Both the position numbers and the translations under genes were made by a program. A stretch of DNA of 8,665 nt, from the NCBI GenBank assembly GCA_937960715.1, contig CALGOO010000305.1:1-8665 (forward strand), in the 5' to 3' direction. Shown here one piece after another: positions 1 to 6,029 of the stretch; within the stretch, counting starts at the first letter, position 1; each line of letters begins with the position of its first letter. The notes below the pieces were generated by a model that worked only from the letters and a program-made list of their open reading frames with translations, had not been told where the DNA came from and searched no databases. Source of the DNA: an uncultured Candidatus Competibacteraceae bacterium. GTDB taxonomy: Bacteria; Pseudomonadota; Gammaproteobacteria; Competibacterales; Competibacteraceae.

Positions 1-236
1 ACCCACGCTGGAGCATGGGAGCCAGTCCGGGTCATTTCATTTCTGGAAATCGCCTTAAGGTACTGGTAGAAAAAGCCGTGACCGAACGGCATCGCATAAC
101 GACACCGAGCGGGTTCCGGCATCAGGCACTCCAGCACTTCGCCCGTTATGGCTCTTACACGGCAGGCATCCTTGCCCGATGACATCTTTTTTGCATCTTC
201 CTCCGCTTCACCGCCCGCCCGCCATGAACCTGTCAT
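1..236 (-). CDS. Small hypothetical protein, 3' end outside window
   Basis: An open frame on the minus strand starts at ATG 236-234 and runs 78 codons to the window edge without a stop. A second in-frame ATG lies at 185-183. I do not recognise the family. The translation looks protein-like: an acidic and lysine-rich N-terminus, then a segment with cysteines at residues 25, 37 and 45 (reading ITGEVLECLMPEP around residues 30-42) and an aromatic FGHGFFYQYL stretch at 51-60. The three cysteines could be part of a small metal site, but that is a guess. No good Shine-Dalgarno precedes either ATG; a GGAGG lies 14 nt before the inner ATG, which is too far. The plus-strand frame over the same bases is less convincing. 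The evidence is coding appearance only. Confidence 0.42.
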   Translation of the reverse strand, partial: MTGSWRAGGEAEEDAKKMSSGKDACRVRAITGEVLECLMPEPARCRYAMPFGHGFFYQYLKAISRNEMTRTGSHAPAW

Positions 237-314
237 TGTCACAATCTCGCTCTGTTCCAACAACTTGCTCACCGATGCGATAGGACAAGGCCGCGGCTTC
301 AAAAACTGTAAGTT

Positions 315-413
315 CTCATTAACTGCAGGTAAACCGGCGCGTATCAAAATAATACTTCAATATTTGTAATAGGTTATAAAGCGACTATGGGCGACTTACC
401 TGCAGTTAATGAG
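315..413. repeat. 18-bp perfect inverted repeat bracketing 63 bp (MITE- or IS-relic-like)
   Basis: The left arm 315-332 reads ctcattaactgcaggtaa, and 396-413 is its exact reverse complement. Outside the arms a weak match continues (gtaagtt against gtaattg, 5 of 7). The 63-bp interior is A/T-rich on its left and has no ORF. No target-site duplication is visible next to the arms. The right arm ends 3 bp before the stop codon of the small gene at 417-653. The loop is too long for a terminator, so a solo transposon-end pair or a site for a dimeric protein is more likely. I cannot name an element family. Confidence 0.6.
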
Positions 414-416
414 CAA

Positions 417-653
417 TTACCAAAAACTTACCCTCATGGCCATCCTTCTCTCCTTGATGGGGAAAGGAGGAACTGAACGATCGCTCGGTCTTTCATTGGA
501 CATTTTGGCGTAATGGAGATGAAAATCGTATGATGCCGCGATTTCCTTGGCCGCGAGGTGGGATCGTATCAGATATTCATGAATCGATCCGCTTTCTCCA
601 GACAGCTTTTCTTGGGTTCTATCTTTCTCCTGCAATATCACTGAATGAATCAT
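417..653 (-). CDS. Small protein downstream of PIN toxin, possible antitoxin partner
   Basis: This is a 78-residue frame on the same strand as the PIN gene, starting 93 bp after that gene's stop. The start is well supported: AGGAGG at 667-662 (minus strand) sits 8 nt before ATG 653-651. The N-terminal half (residues about 5-45) looks helical and charged, reading LQEKDRTQEKLSGESGSIH around residues 7-25. Small proteins of this kind (a short helix with EI/EK-R-E-L spacing, then a basic tail) often accompany VapC-family PIN proteins of the type seen next door. I infer the pairing from this and from adjacency, not from a definite family match. The C-terminus is basic (KERR) with an odd MAMRVSFW tail, which may mean a decayed or frameshifted end. 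Partner genes more often precede the toxin; here the order is toxin first. Confidence 0.5.
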   Translation of the reverse strand: MIHSVILQEKDRTQEKLSGESGSIHEYLIRSHLAAKEIAASYDFHLHYAKMSNERPSDRSVPPFPIKERRMAMRVSFW

Positions 654-661
654 TATCCTTA

Positions 662-667
662 CCTCCT
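662..667 (-). promoter_or_regulatory. Strong Shine-Dalgarno of the small PIN-linked gene
   Basis: The minus strand reads AGGAGG followed by 8 nt and ATG at 653. It is the best ribosome binding site in the left half of the window. It supports translation of the 78-residue ORF although that ORF has no firm homology. Confidence 0.7.
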
Positions 668-746
668 CATCTTCCGCGGCGGTCTTTTGGAATCAGATGG
701 GTTGATCAGTAGTTACCATCTGAAGGCAAGCTTGCGAAGCCCATGG

Positions 747-1247
747 CTAAACTATATGCATCGTTCGATTCCAAGAAAACCGTTGAAGAATCAGTAACTC
801 AATCGGCATGACGATTTTTGGCGTCGAAAAACCAAGACGACTGTTAATAACCTGGATATGCCTCCACTTATTAGCATTCGCAAGGTGGTTGCAATCCCAA
901 GTGAGAAGATAGTCGATATCGTGGTAACTGGCACAGGCAAGATGCACCGCATCACCCACAAGCGATCTTGGCATAATACTGTTATCAAAATAGGCTTCAA
1001 TAAGTTGTTCTATATCCTGGTTCAGTGGTAGCAACGAAATAGCCGATACAAGCTTTATAGCTTCTATTTTGGATGGATGATTTGTGCTAACCAATTCTTG
1101 TAACACGGCATCAGAAATAAACAACTCGTAACTATTGGCCATTTCCGACCACCACTTCCTTGTTATCTCAATAAAAATCGTCAAGGATTCACGTTGGTCA
1201 ACGTAATAAATCGGAATAGTGGAGTCGAGATACAATTTTTCCTTCAT
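747..1247 (-). CDS. PIN-domain ribonuclease, VapC-like toxin
   Basis: This 166-residue protein has a single PIN domain, the metal-dependent RNase fold of VapC toxins, which usually cut tRNA or rRNA when not neutralised by an antitoxin. The acidic active-site set is visible: Asp8 in YLDSTIP, Glu51 in VLQELVS, Asp99 in GDAVHLA, and Asp118 in the C-terminal LLTWDCNHLANA motif. Most relatives I recall have TWNC at that last motif, so Asp118 is a mild variant. The middle WW motif (residues 32-33) and the overall layout match the roughly 150-residue VapC-family subgroup with the IYLDTTIP start. The C-terminus carries about 13 residues beyond the usual ELL end (LQRFSWNRTMHIV). The start is ATG 1247-1245: an in-frame TAA lies 11 codons upstream and no alternative start lies between. 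There is no strong Shine-Dalgarno. The gene sits in A/T-richer DNA, consistent with transfer. Its partner would be the small gene downstream, because nothing antitoxin-like is seen upstream. Confidence 0.88.
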   Translation of the reverse strand: MKEKLYLDSTIPIYYVDQRESLTIFIEITRKWWSEMANSYELFISDAVLQELVSTNHPSKIEAIKLVSAISLLPLNQDIEQLIEAYFDNSIMPRSLVGDAVHLACASYHDIDYLLTWDCNHLANANKWRHIQVINSRLGFSTPKIVMPIELLILQRFSWNRTMHIV

Positions 1248-1568
1248 CGTATTGGACTGCCAACTATCGAGTGATTATCCAACGTCTTCCAGTTATGCGG
1301 TGATTCTTGCGATGGAATGCGCTTTCACCGCCGCTCAGGGCTGTAATCCATTTGCCCGCCACTCCGTTCCTGGCATCCGCAGCACCATCAATCTCGCCGA
1401 TCCTAGCCCACGACCGCTGGCGGCGAGTTTGATTATCTGGATTTTATCCCTGGAGTTGGGGGTGGACCGGTTCCAGGCATTTTCAATGCCAAATCGAATT
1501 CAAAATGGATATCTTTATCCATGAATGGGTTACGAGCGTTGACTCGTGGTTTTCGATCTCGGGCGTTT

Positions 1569-1606
1569 CAATTTGAAACGGGTGGATTTCACTTTGTTTC
1601 AAATTG
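1569..1606. repeat. 11-bp inverted repeat, 16-nt loop
   Basis: The arms caatttgaaac (1569-1579) and gtttcaaattg (1596-1606) are exact reverse complements. The left arm is itself nested in a near-palindrome (gtttcaatttgaaac, 1565-1579). It is A/T-rich and lacks a T-tract, so it does not look like an intrinsic terminator. Confidence 0.55.
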
Positions 1607-1786
1607 CTTGAAGCGCGGGGCGCTCGGGCAGGAGCGATGCTTCGCAAGGCGGGAAAGCCTCTAAGCCTCTTGGCAAGGGCCAACATGGCCAAGGGGACGA
1701 CGCGTTAAGTTGTCTGCTGGCGTTGCTGCTCGCTACGGTGGCTGCTGGTGGCTATAGCGGCGAGGGGCGTTCCAACCCACCACAAC

Positions 1787-1816
1787 CGCCCGGCCCGTTG
1801 CGGAACGGACCGGGCG
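1787..1816. repeat. GC-rich hairpin, 12 of 13 paired, GCGG loop
   Basis: The bases cgcccggcccgtt (1787-1799) pair with aacggaccgggcg (1804-1816) around a 4-nt loop, with one mismatch (C1794 against A1809). No T-run follows on either strand. It therefore resembles a REP-type palindrome or an RNA hairpin more than a terminator. Confidence 0.6.
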
Positions 1817-1889
1817 TGGACGAAGGATCATACCGTTTCCCGGTGGATAGCAGCCTTGTTACTGGAACGGTATCCGCTTTTATTTCAAT

Positions 1890-1907
1890 CGCTTACAATC
1901 GTAAGCG
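1890..1907 (-). terminator. Possible weak terminator hairpin after ndk
   Basis: The stem is cgcttac/gtaagcg with a 4-nt loop, 5 bp past the ndk stop codon. Downstream on the minus strand the sequence is ATTGAAATAAAA rather than a run of T, so it is not a canonical intrinsic terminator. Its position is the main reason to list it. Confidence 0.3.
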
Positions 1908-1912
1908 GCCTA

Positions 1913-2671
1913 CTACGCATCGGAATTCGATGTCAGTTCCCGTTGCTCGTTGATGAGGTATTTGGCCACGACGGCGTTTAGCGAGCAAGCCGCATCCTTG
2001 CCCGCCATGATCGACCGCAAGGCTTCCAGATCCGACCGCCACCCCACATCGCCAGGCGCCATGATGCAGGCGCTGCCAGGTTCGTGGCTGGTGAAAAGCC
2101 GTCCGCCCTTGAAATAGTAGTGCTCGTCGCTCTCGGCGGTCTCGAACTCGTGCATGGCCGGCGGGATATCGTAGGGCGCGAACCAGAGCTTGATTTCCCG
2201 TTCGGCGTCGGCGGGATTGGCGGAGGCGTGAATGAGGTTGTCCATGCGGCTGTCCACTACCGCGCCGTTGCCATCTTCCACCGGGATCACCGTGCCCAAG
2301 GCGCGCACGCTGCCCGGCTTGCTGTCGCGGGCCTGCTGGGGATTGGTCGGGCCGGCGATGTCGCGAATCTTCTTGATGGCGTCGGGGCCCTGGTAAATCA
2401 GGGCCACCACCCGGCGTTTCCAGGCATCCTCTTCGCTGTAGTGGATGCGTCCGCTGATGTAGTCGATCAGGGCGGGGAAGAAGGGCTTGCCGCGATGCTC
2501 CGCATAGTGCTCCTCGGCAAGCATCTTGTGTACGGTCACGATCTTCGCGCCAGCGAATCGGAGTCCGATATGCACTTCGGAAAGCAGGGAAAGCATGTAG
2601 CCGGTCAGCGACTGCTTGAGGGCGTCCGGTTTGATGAGGACGAGAGTCTGTTCGAGTTCGCGCTTGTCCAT
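1913..2671 (-). CDS. ndk: Nucleoside diphosphate kinase, long form with C-terminal extension
   Basis: NDK transfers the gamma-phosphate of ATP to nucleoside diphosphates through a phosphohistidine, balancing NTP and dNTP pools in the cytoplasm. Family residues are present: Lys14 in LIKPDAL, Tyr56 and the GKPFF segment (61-65), Thr109-Asn110 in GPTNPQQA, Arg123 in PGSVR, Asn145 and the catalytic His148 in NLIHAS, then EREIKLWF (157-164). The usual bacterial enzyme is about 140 residues, while this one has 252. Relative to the standard enzyme there is an insert of about 9 residues near 75-88, one of about 12 between PGSVR and the active His, and about 85 extra C-terminal residues of unknown role (rich in acidic, aromatic and glycine residues, with YYFKGGRLF at 185-193). 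The usual GSDS after the histidine is reduced to AS. No clear Shine-Dalgarno precedes ATG 2671-2669. The fold and active site look intact, so activity is likely; the extension is the uncertain part. Confidence 0.9.
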   Translation of the reverse strand: MDKRELEQTLVLIKPDALKQSLTGYMLSLLSEVHIGLRFAGAKIVTVHKMLAEEHYAEHRGKPFFPALIDYISGRIHYSEEDAWKRRVVALIYQGPDAIKKIRDIAGPTNPQQARDSKPGSVRALGTVIPVEDGNGAVVDSRMDNLIHASANPADAEREIKLWFAPYDIPPAMHEFETAESDEHYYFKGGRLFTSHEPGSACIMAPGDVGWRSDLEALRSIMAGKDAACSLNAVVAKYLINEQRELTSNSDA

Positions 2672-2882
2672 GGTTGTCGGTTCGGTTGTGTCGTGAAGGT
2701 TGAAGGGTGCGGCGAAAGTCCAGCCCGCGCCCGCCTCGGGAAAACGGCCGCGGGCGCGCGCCGCACGGAGCTTGCAGTCAAAGAGTTGCCGATAGAGCCT
2801 GATCGGCGTCCACCGATCCCTCGCCGCGAGATTGGGGTGAACCTACTCCCGGCGCGAATTGTACGAGTTCGGTCGGCGATCT

Positions 2883-3269
2883 TCACCGCCCCTGCGATTG
2901 CGGACATTCCCCGACCAGTTCCACCTTCCCATGCTCGTCCACCGCCAGCCGCGCGGTGAAACCCCACAGTCAGCGCAGGCGCTTGAGCATTTCCCAAGTG
3001 CTGTCGGGGCGCAGTGGCCGGCGGTGGTAGCGGGTGTGGCGCGGGGTCAGCGACCGATCCTGGTGGTGGACGACATGCCAGACCTGAATATTGGGCTCGC
3101 GGTTACCGAGGTTGTACTGGTGGTCGGTCAGCACCCCAAGTTTGACGCCCATCCAGGCTTCACCTATGGTTTTTGGCATGGGCTGAAAATTGGAGGCGCC
3201 GCCATGCCAGGCCAAGTCATCCTCGCGCGTGAACTCCGTCTTGGCATGATCGAAAGCGGGTCGGGGCAT
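2883..3269 (-). pseudogene. Unidentified ORF interrupted by an in-frame TGA
   Basis: On the minus strand an ATG at 3269-3267 opens 99 codons that end in TGA at 2972-2970. The same frame then continues for 28 more sense codons to a TGA at 2885-2883. The translated text looks like real protein on both sides of the first TGA: upstream there is GVKLGVLTDHQYNLG and VWHVVHHQDRS, downstream LWGFTARLAVDEHGKVELVG. I recognise no family. The pattern fits one gene of 128 residues with a nonsense mutation, a sequencing error, or simply a 99-residue protein with chance continuation. No Shine-Dalgarno is seen at the ATG. The opposite strand is also open here (2859-3323), so the coding strand is not certain. 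Confidence 0.38.
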
Positions 3270-3319
3270 TTGGCCCGGCGGCTCGGGCTGGCCGAATCCG
3301 CTGGAACGAGTTCCACGCC

Positions 3320-4108
3320 GTGAGCCAGTGTTCGATCCGGTTCTACGAGGAACTGAACGATTTCCTGCCGCCGGAGCGGCGCAAGGTTTGTTTCGACCAT
3401 GCCTTCCAGCGGCGCGCTTCGATCAAGGACATGATCGAGGCGCTGGGGGTTCCGCATACCGAAATCGAACTGATCCTGGTCAACGGCGATTCGGTCGATT
3501 TCTCCTACATCGTTCAGAATGGGGACCGCATCAGCGTCTATCCCCTGTTCGAGTCCTTCGACATTCAGCCGCTGGTTCGGGTCCGACTGCGTCCGCTGCG
3601 GACCACCCGCTTCGTACTGGACGTGCATCTGGGCAAGCTGGCGCGTTATCTGCGGCTGCTGGGTTTCGACACGCTCTACCGCAACGATTACGACGACGCC
3701 GAACTGGCCCGCCTGGCCGGCGTCGAGCAGCGGATTTTGTTGACCCGCGACCGCGACCTGTTGAAACGGGCGATGGTGACGCACGGTTTTTTCGTGCGCG
3801 CCACCGATCCGCGCCGGCAGATCGAGGAAGTTCTCGACCGGCTGGATCTTTACCGCGCGATCCAGCCGTTCCAGCGATGCGCTCGTTGCAACGGCCTGTT
3901 GGCGACGGTGTCCCGGGGTCGGGTTTGGGAACGGTTGCCGCCGAAAACCCGCCTTTACGTCGAGGCGTTCTGGGAGTGCGGGCAATGCGGTCAACTGTAT
4001 TGGGAAGGCAGCCACATGCCGCATATTCGGCGGTTCATCGAAAGCCTGCAAGCGCGCGCCGACGGTGAACCTTCCCTGACTGGACAAATCGCCGGGGCTG
4101 GGAAATGA
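3320..4108 (+). CDS. Ubiquitin-like / Mut7-C RNase domain protein with zinc ribbon
   Basis: This 262-residue protein has two recognisable parts. Residues 1-85 form a ThiS/ubiquitin-like beta-grasp domain of the kind called Mut7-C_ub (RFYEELNDFLPPERR near 7-21, LVNGDSVDF at 53-61, GDRISVYPLFE at 68-78). Residues 97-245 form the Mut7-C domain, a PIN-like nuclease fold, with VLDVHLGKLARYLRLLGFD at 99-117, Asp124-Asp126, and LLTRDRDLL at 140-148. The acidic residues Asp101, Asp125 and Asp144/146 are the likely metal site. A C-terminal zinc ribbon is intact: Cys187-x2-Cys190 and Cys220-x2-Cys223. The substrate of bacterial Mut7-C proteins is not established; RNA processing is inferred from the fold. 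The start is GTG 3320-3322, because the beta-grasp domain begins there and the next in-frame Met (38) would cut it. Only a weak ribosome site (ggaacgag) precedes it. The stop codon is followed after 74 bp by the DUF2782 gene, probably in one transcript. Confidence 0.93.
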   Translation: MSQCSIRFYEELNDFLPPERRKVCFDHAFQRRASIKDMIEALGVPHTEIELILVNGDSVDFSYIVQNGDRISVYPLFESFDIQPLVRVRLRPLRTTRFVLDVHLGKLARYLRLLGFDTLYRNDYDDAELARLAGVEQRILLTRDRDLLKRAMVTHGFFVRATDPRRQIEEVLDRLDLYRAIQPFQRCARCNGLLATVSRGRVWERLPPKTRLYVEAFWECGQCGQLYWEGSHMPHIRRFIESLQARADGEPSLTGQIAGAGK

Positions 4109-4182
4109 TGCGGGGGCGTCGAGTTTGCCCGTGGGGGTGGACTGGCGTATTCCATCGCGCCAACCACTTTCAAGGATCCGTC

Positions 4183-4524
4183 ATGCGTTCGCGGCTATTG
4201 ATTGCGTTGTTCCTGGCGTCGGGCCTGACTTGGGCTCAGGACGCCACGAAATCCCCCGGTTTGGAGCCCATCGCCGATGGTCCCCCGGAGGGGTCGCGGG
4301 AACAGAGTGTCCCGGCCCCGGAAGTGACGATTCGTCAGCAAGGCGATCAGGGTTCCATCGAGGAATATCGCGCTGGGGGCGTGCTGTACATGATCAAGAT
4401 CAATCCCGCCAAGGGCGCGTCCTACTATCTGGTCGATACCGACGGCGACGGCAATCTGGAAACCCGCTTCAATGACTTGCAGAGCGGGTTGCTGATTCCG
4501 GCCTGGGTGTTGCTGCGCTGGTAA
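4183..4524 (+). CDS. DUF2782 family exported protein
   Basis: This 113-residue protein has an N-terminal signal peptide (MRSRLLIALFLASGLTWAQ, cleavage probably after Ala18), so it should reside in the periplasm. The mature part matches DUF2782: EVTIRQQGD (48-56), EEYRAGGVLYMIKINP (60-75), YYLVDTDGDGNLETR (81-95) and a terminal LLIPAWVLLRW. The DTDGDGNLE run resembles a calcium-binding loop, but no function is established. The start is ATG 4183 with AAGGA at 4172-4176 six bases upstream. The frame is open back to 4105, but a start there would put 26 non-signal residues ahead of the signal peptide. It follows the Mut7-C gene on the same strand and meets the small ORF at 4536-4691 tail to tail, 11 bp apart. 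Confidence 0.9.
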   Translation: MRSRLLIALFLASGLTWAQDATKSPGLEPIADGPPEGSREQSVPAPEVTIRQQGDQGSIEEYRAGGVLYMIKINPAKGASYYLVDTDGDGNLETRFNDLQSGLLIPAWVLLRW

Positions 4525-4535
4525 GCGGCGCGCGG

Positions 4536-4691
4536 TTAGCGTGGCCGCCGCCATGCGGTGCTTTCCCGCCGCAACTGGGCGCGGACCTGGGTCCGCTCCG
4601 CCGTCTTCGACTTTTGGTGCGCGCCGCCCTTGCGCAGGATCGGCGCGGCGGCGACCGGGTTGCGGCGTGGCCGCTGGATGCTTTTTTCCAT
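4536..4691 (-). CDS. Small basic protein downstream of rtcB, unknown function
   Basis: This 51-codon frame follows rtcB on the same strand, 28 bp after the rtcB stop. An alternative ATG at 4706-4704 would make it 56 residues and leave a 13-bp gap. I prefer ATG 4691-4689 because GGAG lies 9 nt upstream of it. The protein is strongly basic, with many Arg and Lys and few acidic residues: QRPRRNPVAAAPILRKGG at about 6-23, then AHQKSKTAERTQ and LRRESTAWRRPR to the end. That composition fits an RNA- or ribosome-binding peptide. I have an impression of similar short proteins with an RNPVA...LRKGG.H.KS pattern in proteobacteria but cannot name a family. Linkage to rtcB suggests a role near RNA repair; this is inference. 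High-GC DNA can give chance basic ORFs, which lowers confidence. Confidence 0.52.
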   Translation of the reverse strand: MEKSIQRPRRNPVAAAPILRKGGAHQKSKTAERTQVRAQLRRESTAWRRPR

Positions 4692-4719
4692 GACGCGGTT
4701 CTCCATCGCGTAAGGGTGC

Positions 4720-5919
4720 TCAGCCCTTGACGCACACCACCTGCTTGAGGGTATGCACGACCTCGACCAGGTCGACCTGATTGGCCATCACCTCGTCGAT
4801 GGGCTTGTAGGCGCCAGGAATCTCGTCGATCACGCCGGCGTCCTTGCGACATTCCACCCCGGCGGTCTGGGCGATCAAATCCTGGGGGTCGAATTTTTTC
4901 TTGGCCTGGCCCCGACTCATCCGCCGCCCGGCGCCGTGGGCGCAGGAACAGAACGATTGCGGTTCGCCCTTGCCGCGCACGATGTAGGAGCGGGCGCCCA
5001 TGCTGCCGGGGATGATGCCCAGGTCGCCCATGCCGGCGCGAATGGCGCCCTTGCGGGTGATGAACAAATTCTCGCCAAAGTGATGCTCAACTGCCACGTA
5101 ATTGTGATGGCAATTGATCGCCTCCTGGGTCAGGGTGAACGACGGTAGTTGCCGAGCCAGGGCGGCCAGGATCAGCCGCATCATCTCGCGGCGGTTGGTC
5201 ATGGCGTAATCCTGCGCCCAGCGCACCGCCTCCACGTAATCGTCGAAGTGTTCGGCGCCTTCCTGAAGATAAGCCAGATCGCGGTCGGGCAGGTTGATCA
5301 GATGTTTGCCCATGTCCTTGCGCGCCAGGTCGATGAAGTAGCGGCCGATGATGTTGCCGATGCCTCGGCTGCCGGAGTGCAGCATCACCCACACGTCTTG
5401 ATTCTCGTCCAAGCACAGTTCGATGAAGTGATTGCCGCCGCCCAGCGTTCCCAACTGCTGCGCCCAGATCCGTTCGACATGCTTTTGCATCTTGAGGATG
5501 CCGGGGTGCTTGCCGACGATGCGGTCCAGGCCGCCGTCCAGGGCGCGAATCGCCGAGGCCGGAACGCCGGGTTTATCGGCATGCATGGCGAAGCCGACCG
5601 GCACCGCTGCCTCGATGGCGACGCGCGTGGGCCGCAGGTTGTCCGGCAACTGGCTGGCCTTGAGGCTGAGGCGAACGGCGTTCATCCCGCACCCAATATC
5701 GACCCCGACCGCCGCTGGAATGATGGCGCCCTTGGTGGGGATGACCGCGCCGACGGTCGCGCCGATCCCGACGTGAACGTCCGGCATCGCCGCCACATGA
5801 TTGTGGACGAACGGCAGTTGCGCGACGTTGAGCAACTGGTTGATGGCCTGCGGATCCACGTCGTCGGTATAGATTTTGACGGGAACCCGGCCCTTGGTAA
5901 TGGTTTTCCTGATGGGCAT
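4720..5919 (-). CDS. rtcB: RtcB RNA ligase (3'-phosphate/5'-OH)
   Basis: RtcB joins RNA ends carrying 2',3'-cyclic phosphate or 3'-phosphate to 5'-OH ends, using GTP and Mn2+ through a GMP-histidine intermediate. It acts in tRNA splicing or RNA repair. From the chosen start the protein has 399 residues, close to the 408 of E. coli RtcB. All signature blocks are present: PFVHNHVAAMPDVHVGIG (36-53), PAAVGVDIGCGMNA with metal ligand Cys77, GGGNHFIE with His164, HSGSRGIG with His181, CHHNYV with His272, PGSMGARSYIV, and CAHGAGRRMSR whose His328 corresponds to the guanylylated histidine. GAYKPIDEVM sits near the end. The start is ATG 5919-5917 (MPIRKTITKG), matching where the family begins; the frame stays open back to GTG 6060, which would add 47 unrelated residues. 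The Shine-Dalgarno at 5919 is weak. No rtcA, rtcR, archease or prfH gene is in view. Expression probably depends on the leader described separately. Confidence 0.97.
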   Translation of the reverse strand: MPIRKTITKGRVPVKIYTDDVDPQAINQLLNVAQLPFVHNHVAAMPDVHVGIGATVGAVIPTKGAIIPAAVGVDIGCGMNAVRLSLKASQLPDNLRPTRVAIEAAVPVGFAMHADKPGVPASAIRALDGGLDRIVGKHPGILKMQKHVERIWAQQLGTLGGGNHFIELCLDENQDVWVMLHSGSRGIGNIIGRYFIDLARKDMGKHLINLPDRDLAYLQEGAEHFDDYVEAVRWAQDYAMTNRREMMRLILAALARQLPSFTLTQEAINCHHNYVAVEHHFGENLFITRKGAIRAGMGDLGIIPGSMGARSYIVRGKGEPQSFCSCAHGAGRRMSRGQAKKKFDPQDLIAQTAGVECRKDAGVIDEIPGAYKPIDEVMANQVDLVEVVHTLKQVVCVKG

Positions 5920-5959
5920 GATCGCTGCTCGCGTGATGGGGAGTCCGGCTCCTCCATGC

Positions 5960-5995
5960 AAAAAACCCTGGATGACGGTTGTCACCCAGGGTTTT
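5960..5995 (-). terminator. Strong intrinsic terminator in the rtcB leader
   Basis: On the minus strand AAAACCCTGG pairs with CCAGGGTTTT (arms 5986-5995 and 5962-5971), and an inner GTCA/TGAC-type 4-bp helix (5981-5984 with 5973-5976) lies across a single mismatch, closing on a 4-nt loop. Six T residues (5965-5960) follow the GC stem. This is a textbook intrinsic terminator for transcription in the direction of rtcB, and it ends 40 nt before the rtcB ATG. No gene upstream on that strand needs it, which points to attenuation or a separately terminated small RNA. Confidence 0.85.
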
Positions 5996-6029
5996 CCCAG
6001 ATCGGAAAGCAGACTCGGAAGACAACCAG

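Larger units (their letters stand above)
1248..1912. other. Gene-free, hairpin-rich intergenic stretch (665 bp)
   Basis: No frame here looks like a real gene: the two or three open frames lack ribosome binding sites and recognisable motifs. What can be seen is structure. There is a 7-bp hairpin at 1505-1522 (atggata/tatccat), an 11-bp inverted repeat at 1569-1579 and 1596-1606 (caatttgaaac/gtttcaaattg), overlapping short GGCCAA/TTGGC pairings around 1668-1695, a 13-position near-perfect hairpin at 1787-1816, an imperfect ataccgtt/aacggtat pair at 1830-1873, and a 7-bp hairpin at 1890-1907. Such density suggests either interspersed palindromic repeats or a structured RNA. No promoter is obvious. 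Confidence 0.5.

Noticed and set aside
148..369. Plus-strand 73-residue frame as a gene
   Set aside because: No ribosome site, low-complexity start, overlaps the left inverted-repeat arm and the more protein-like minus-strand frame at 1-236.
2727..2757. gcgcccgc/gcgggcgc pairing upstream of ndk as a terminator
   Set aside because: Loop of 15 nt, no T-tract on either strand, and simple GC-rich sequence pairs easily by chance.
2859..3323. Plus-strand 154-codon frame ending in GTGA overlap with the Mut7-C start
   Set aside because: It starts at TTG without a ribosome site and its translation looks like a shadow of the minus-strand frame; the GTGA overlap is tempting, so the coding strand remains somewhat open.
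3164..4087. Long minus-strand frame antisense to the Mut7-C gene
   Set aside because: Shadow of a gene whose domains are recognised on the plus strand.
4105..4182. Earlier ATG for the DUF2782 gene, overlapping the Mut7-C stop (ATGA)
   Set aside because: It would place 26 residues before a clear signal peptide; ATG 4183 has its own AAGGA site.
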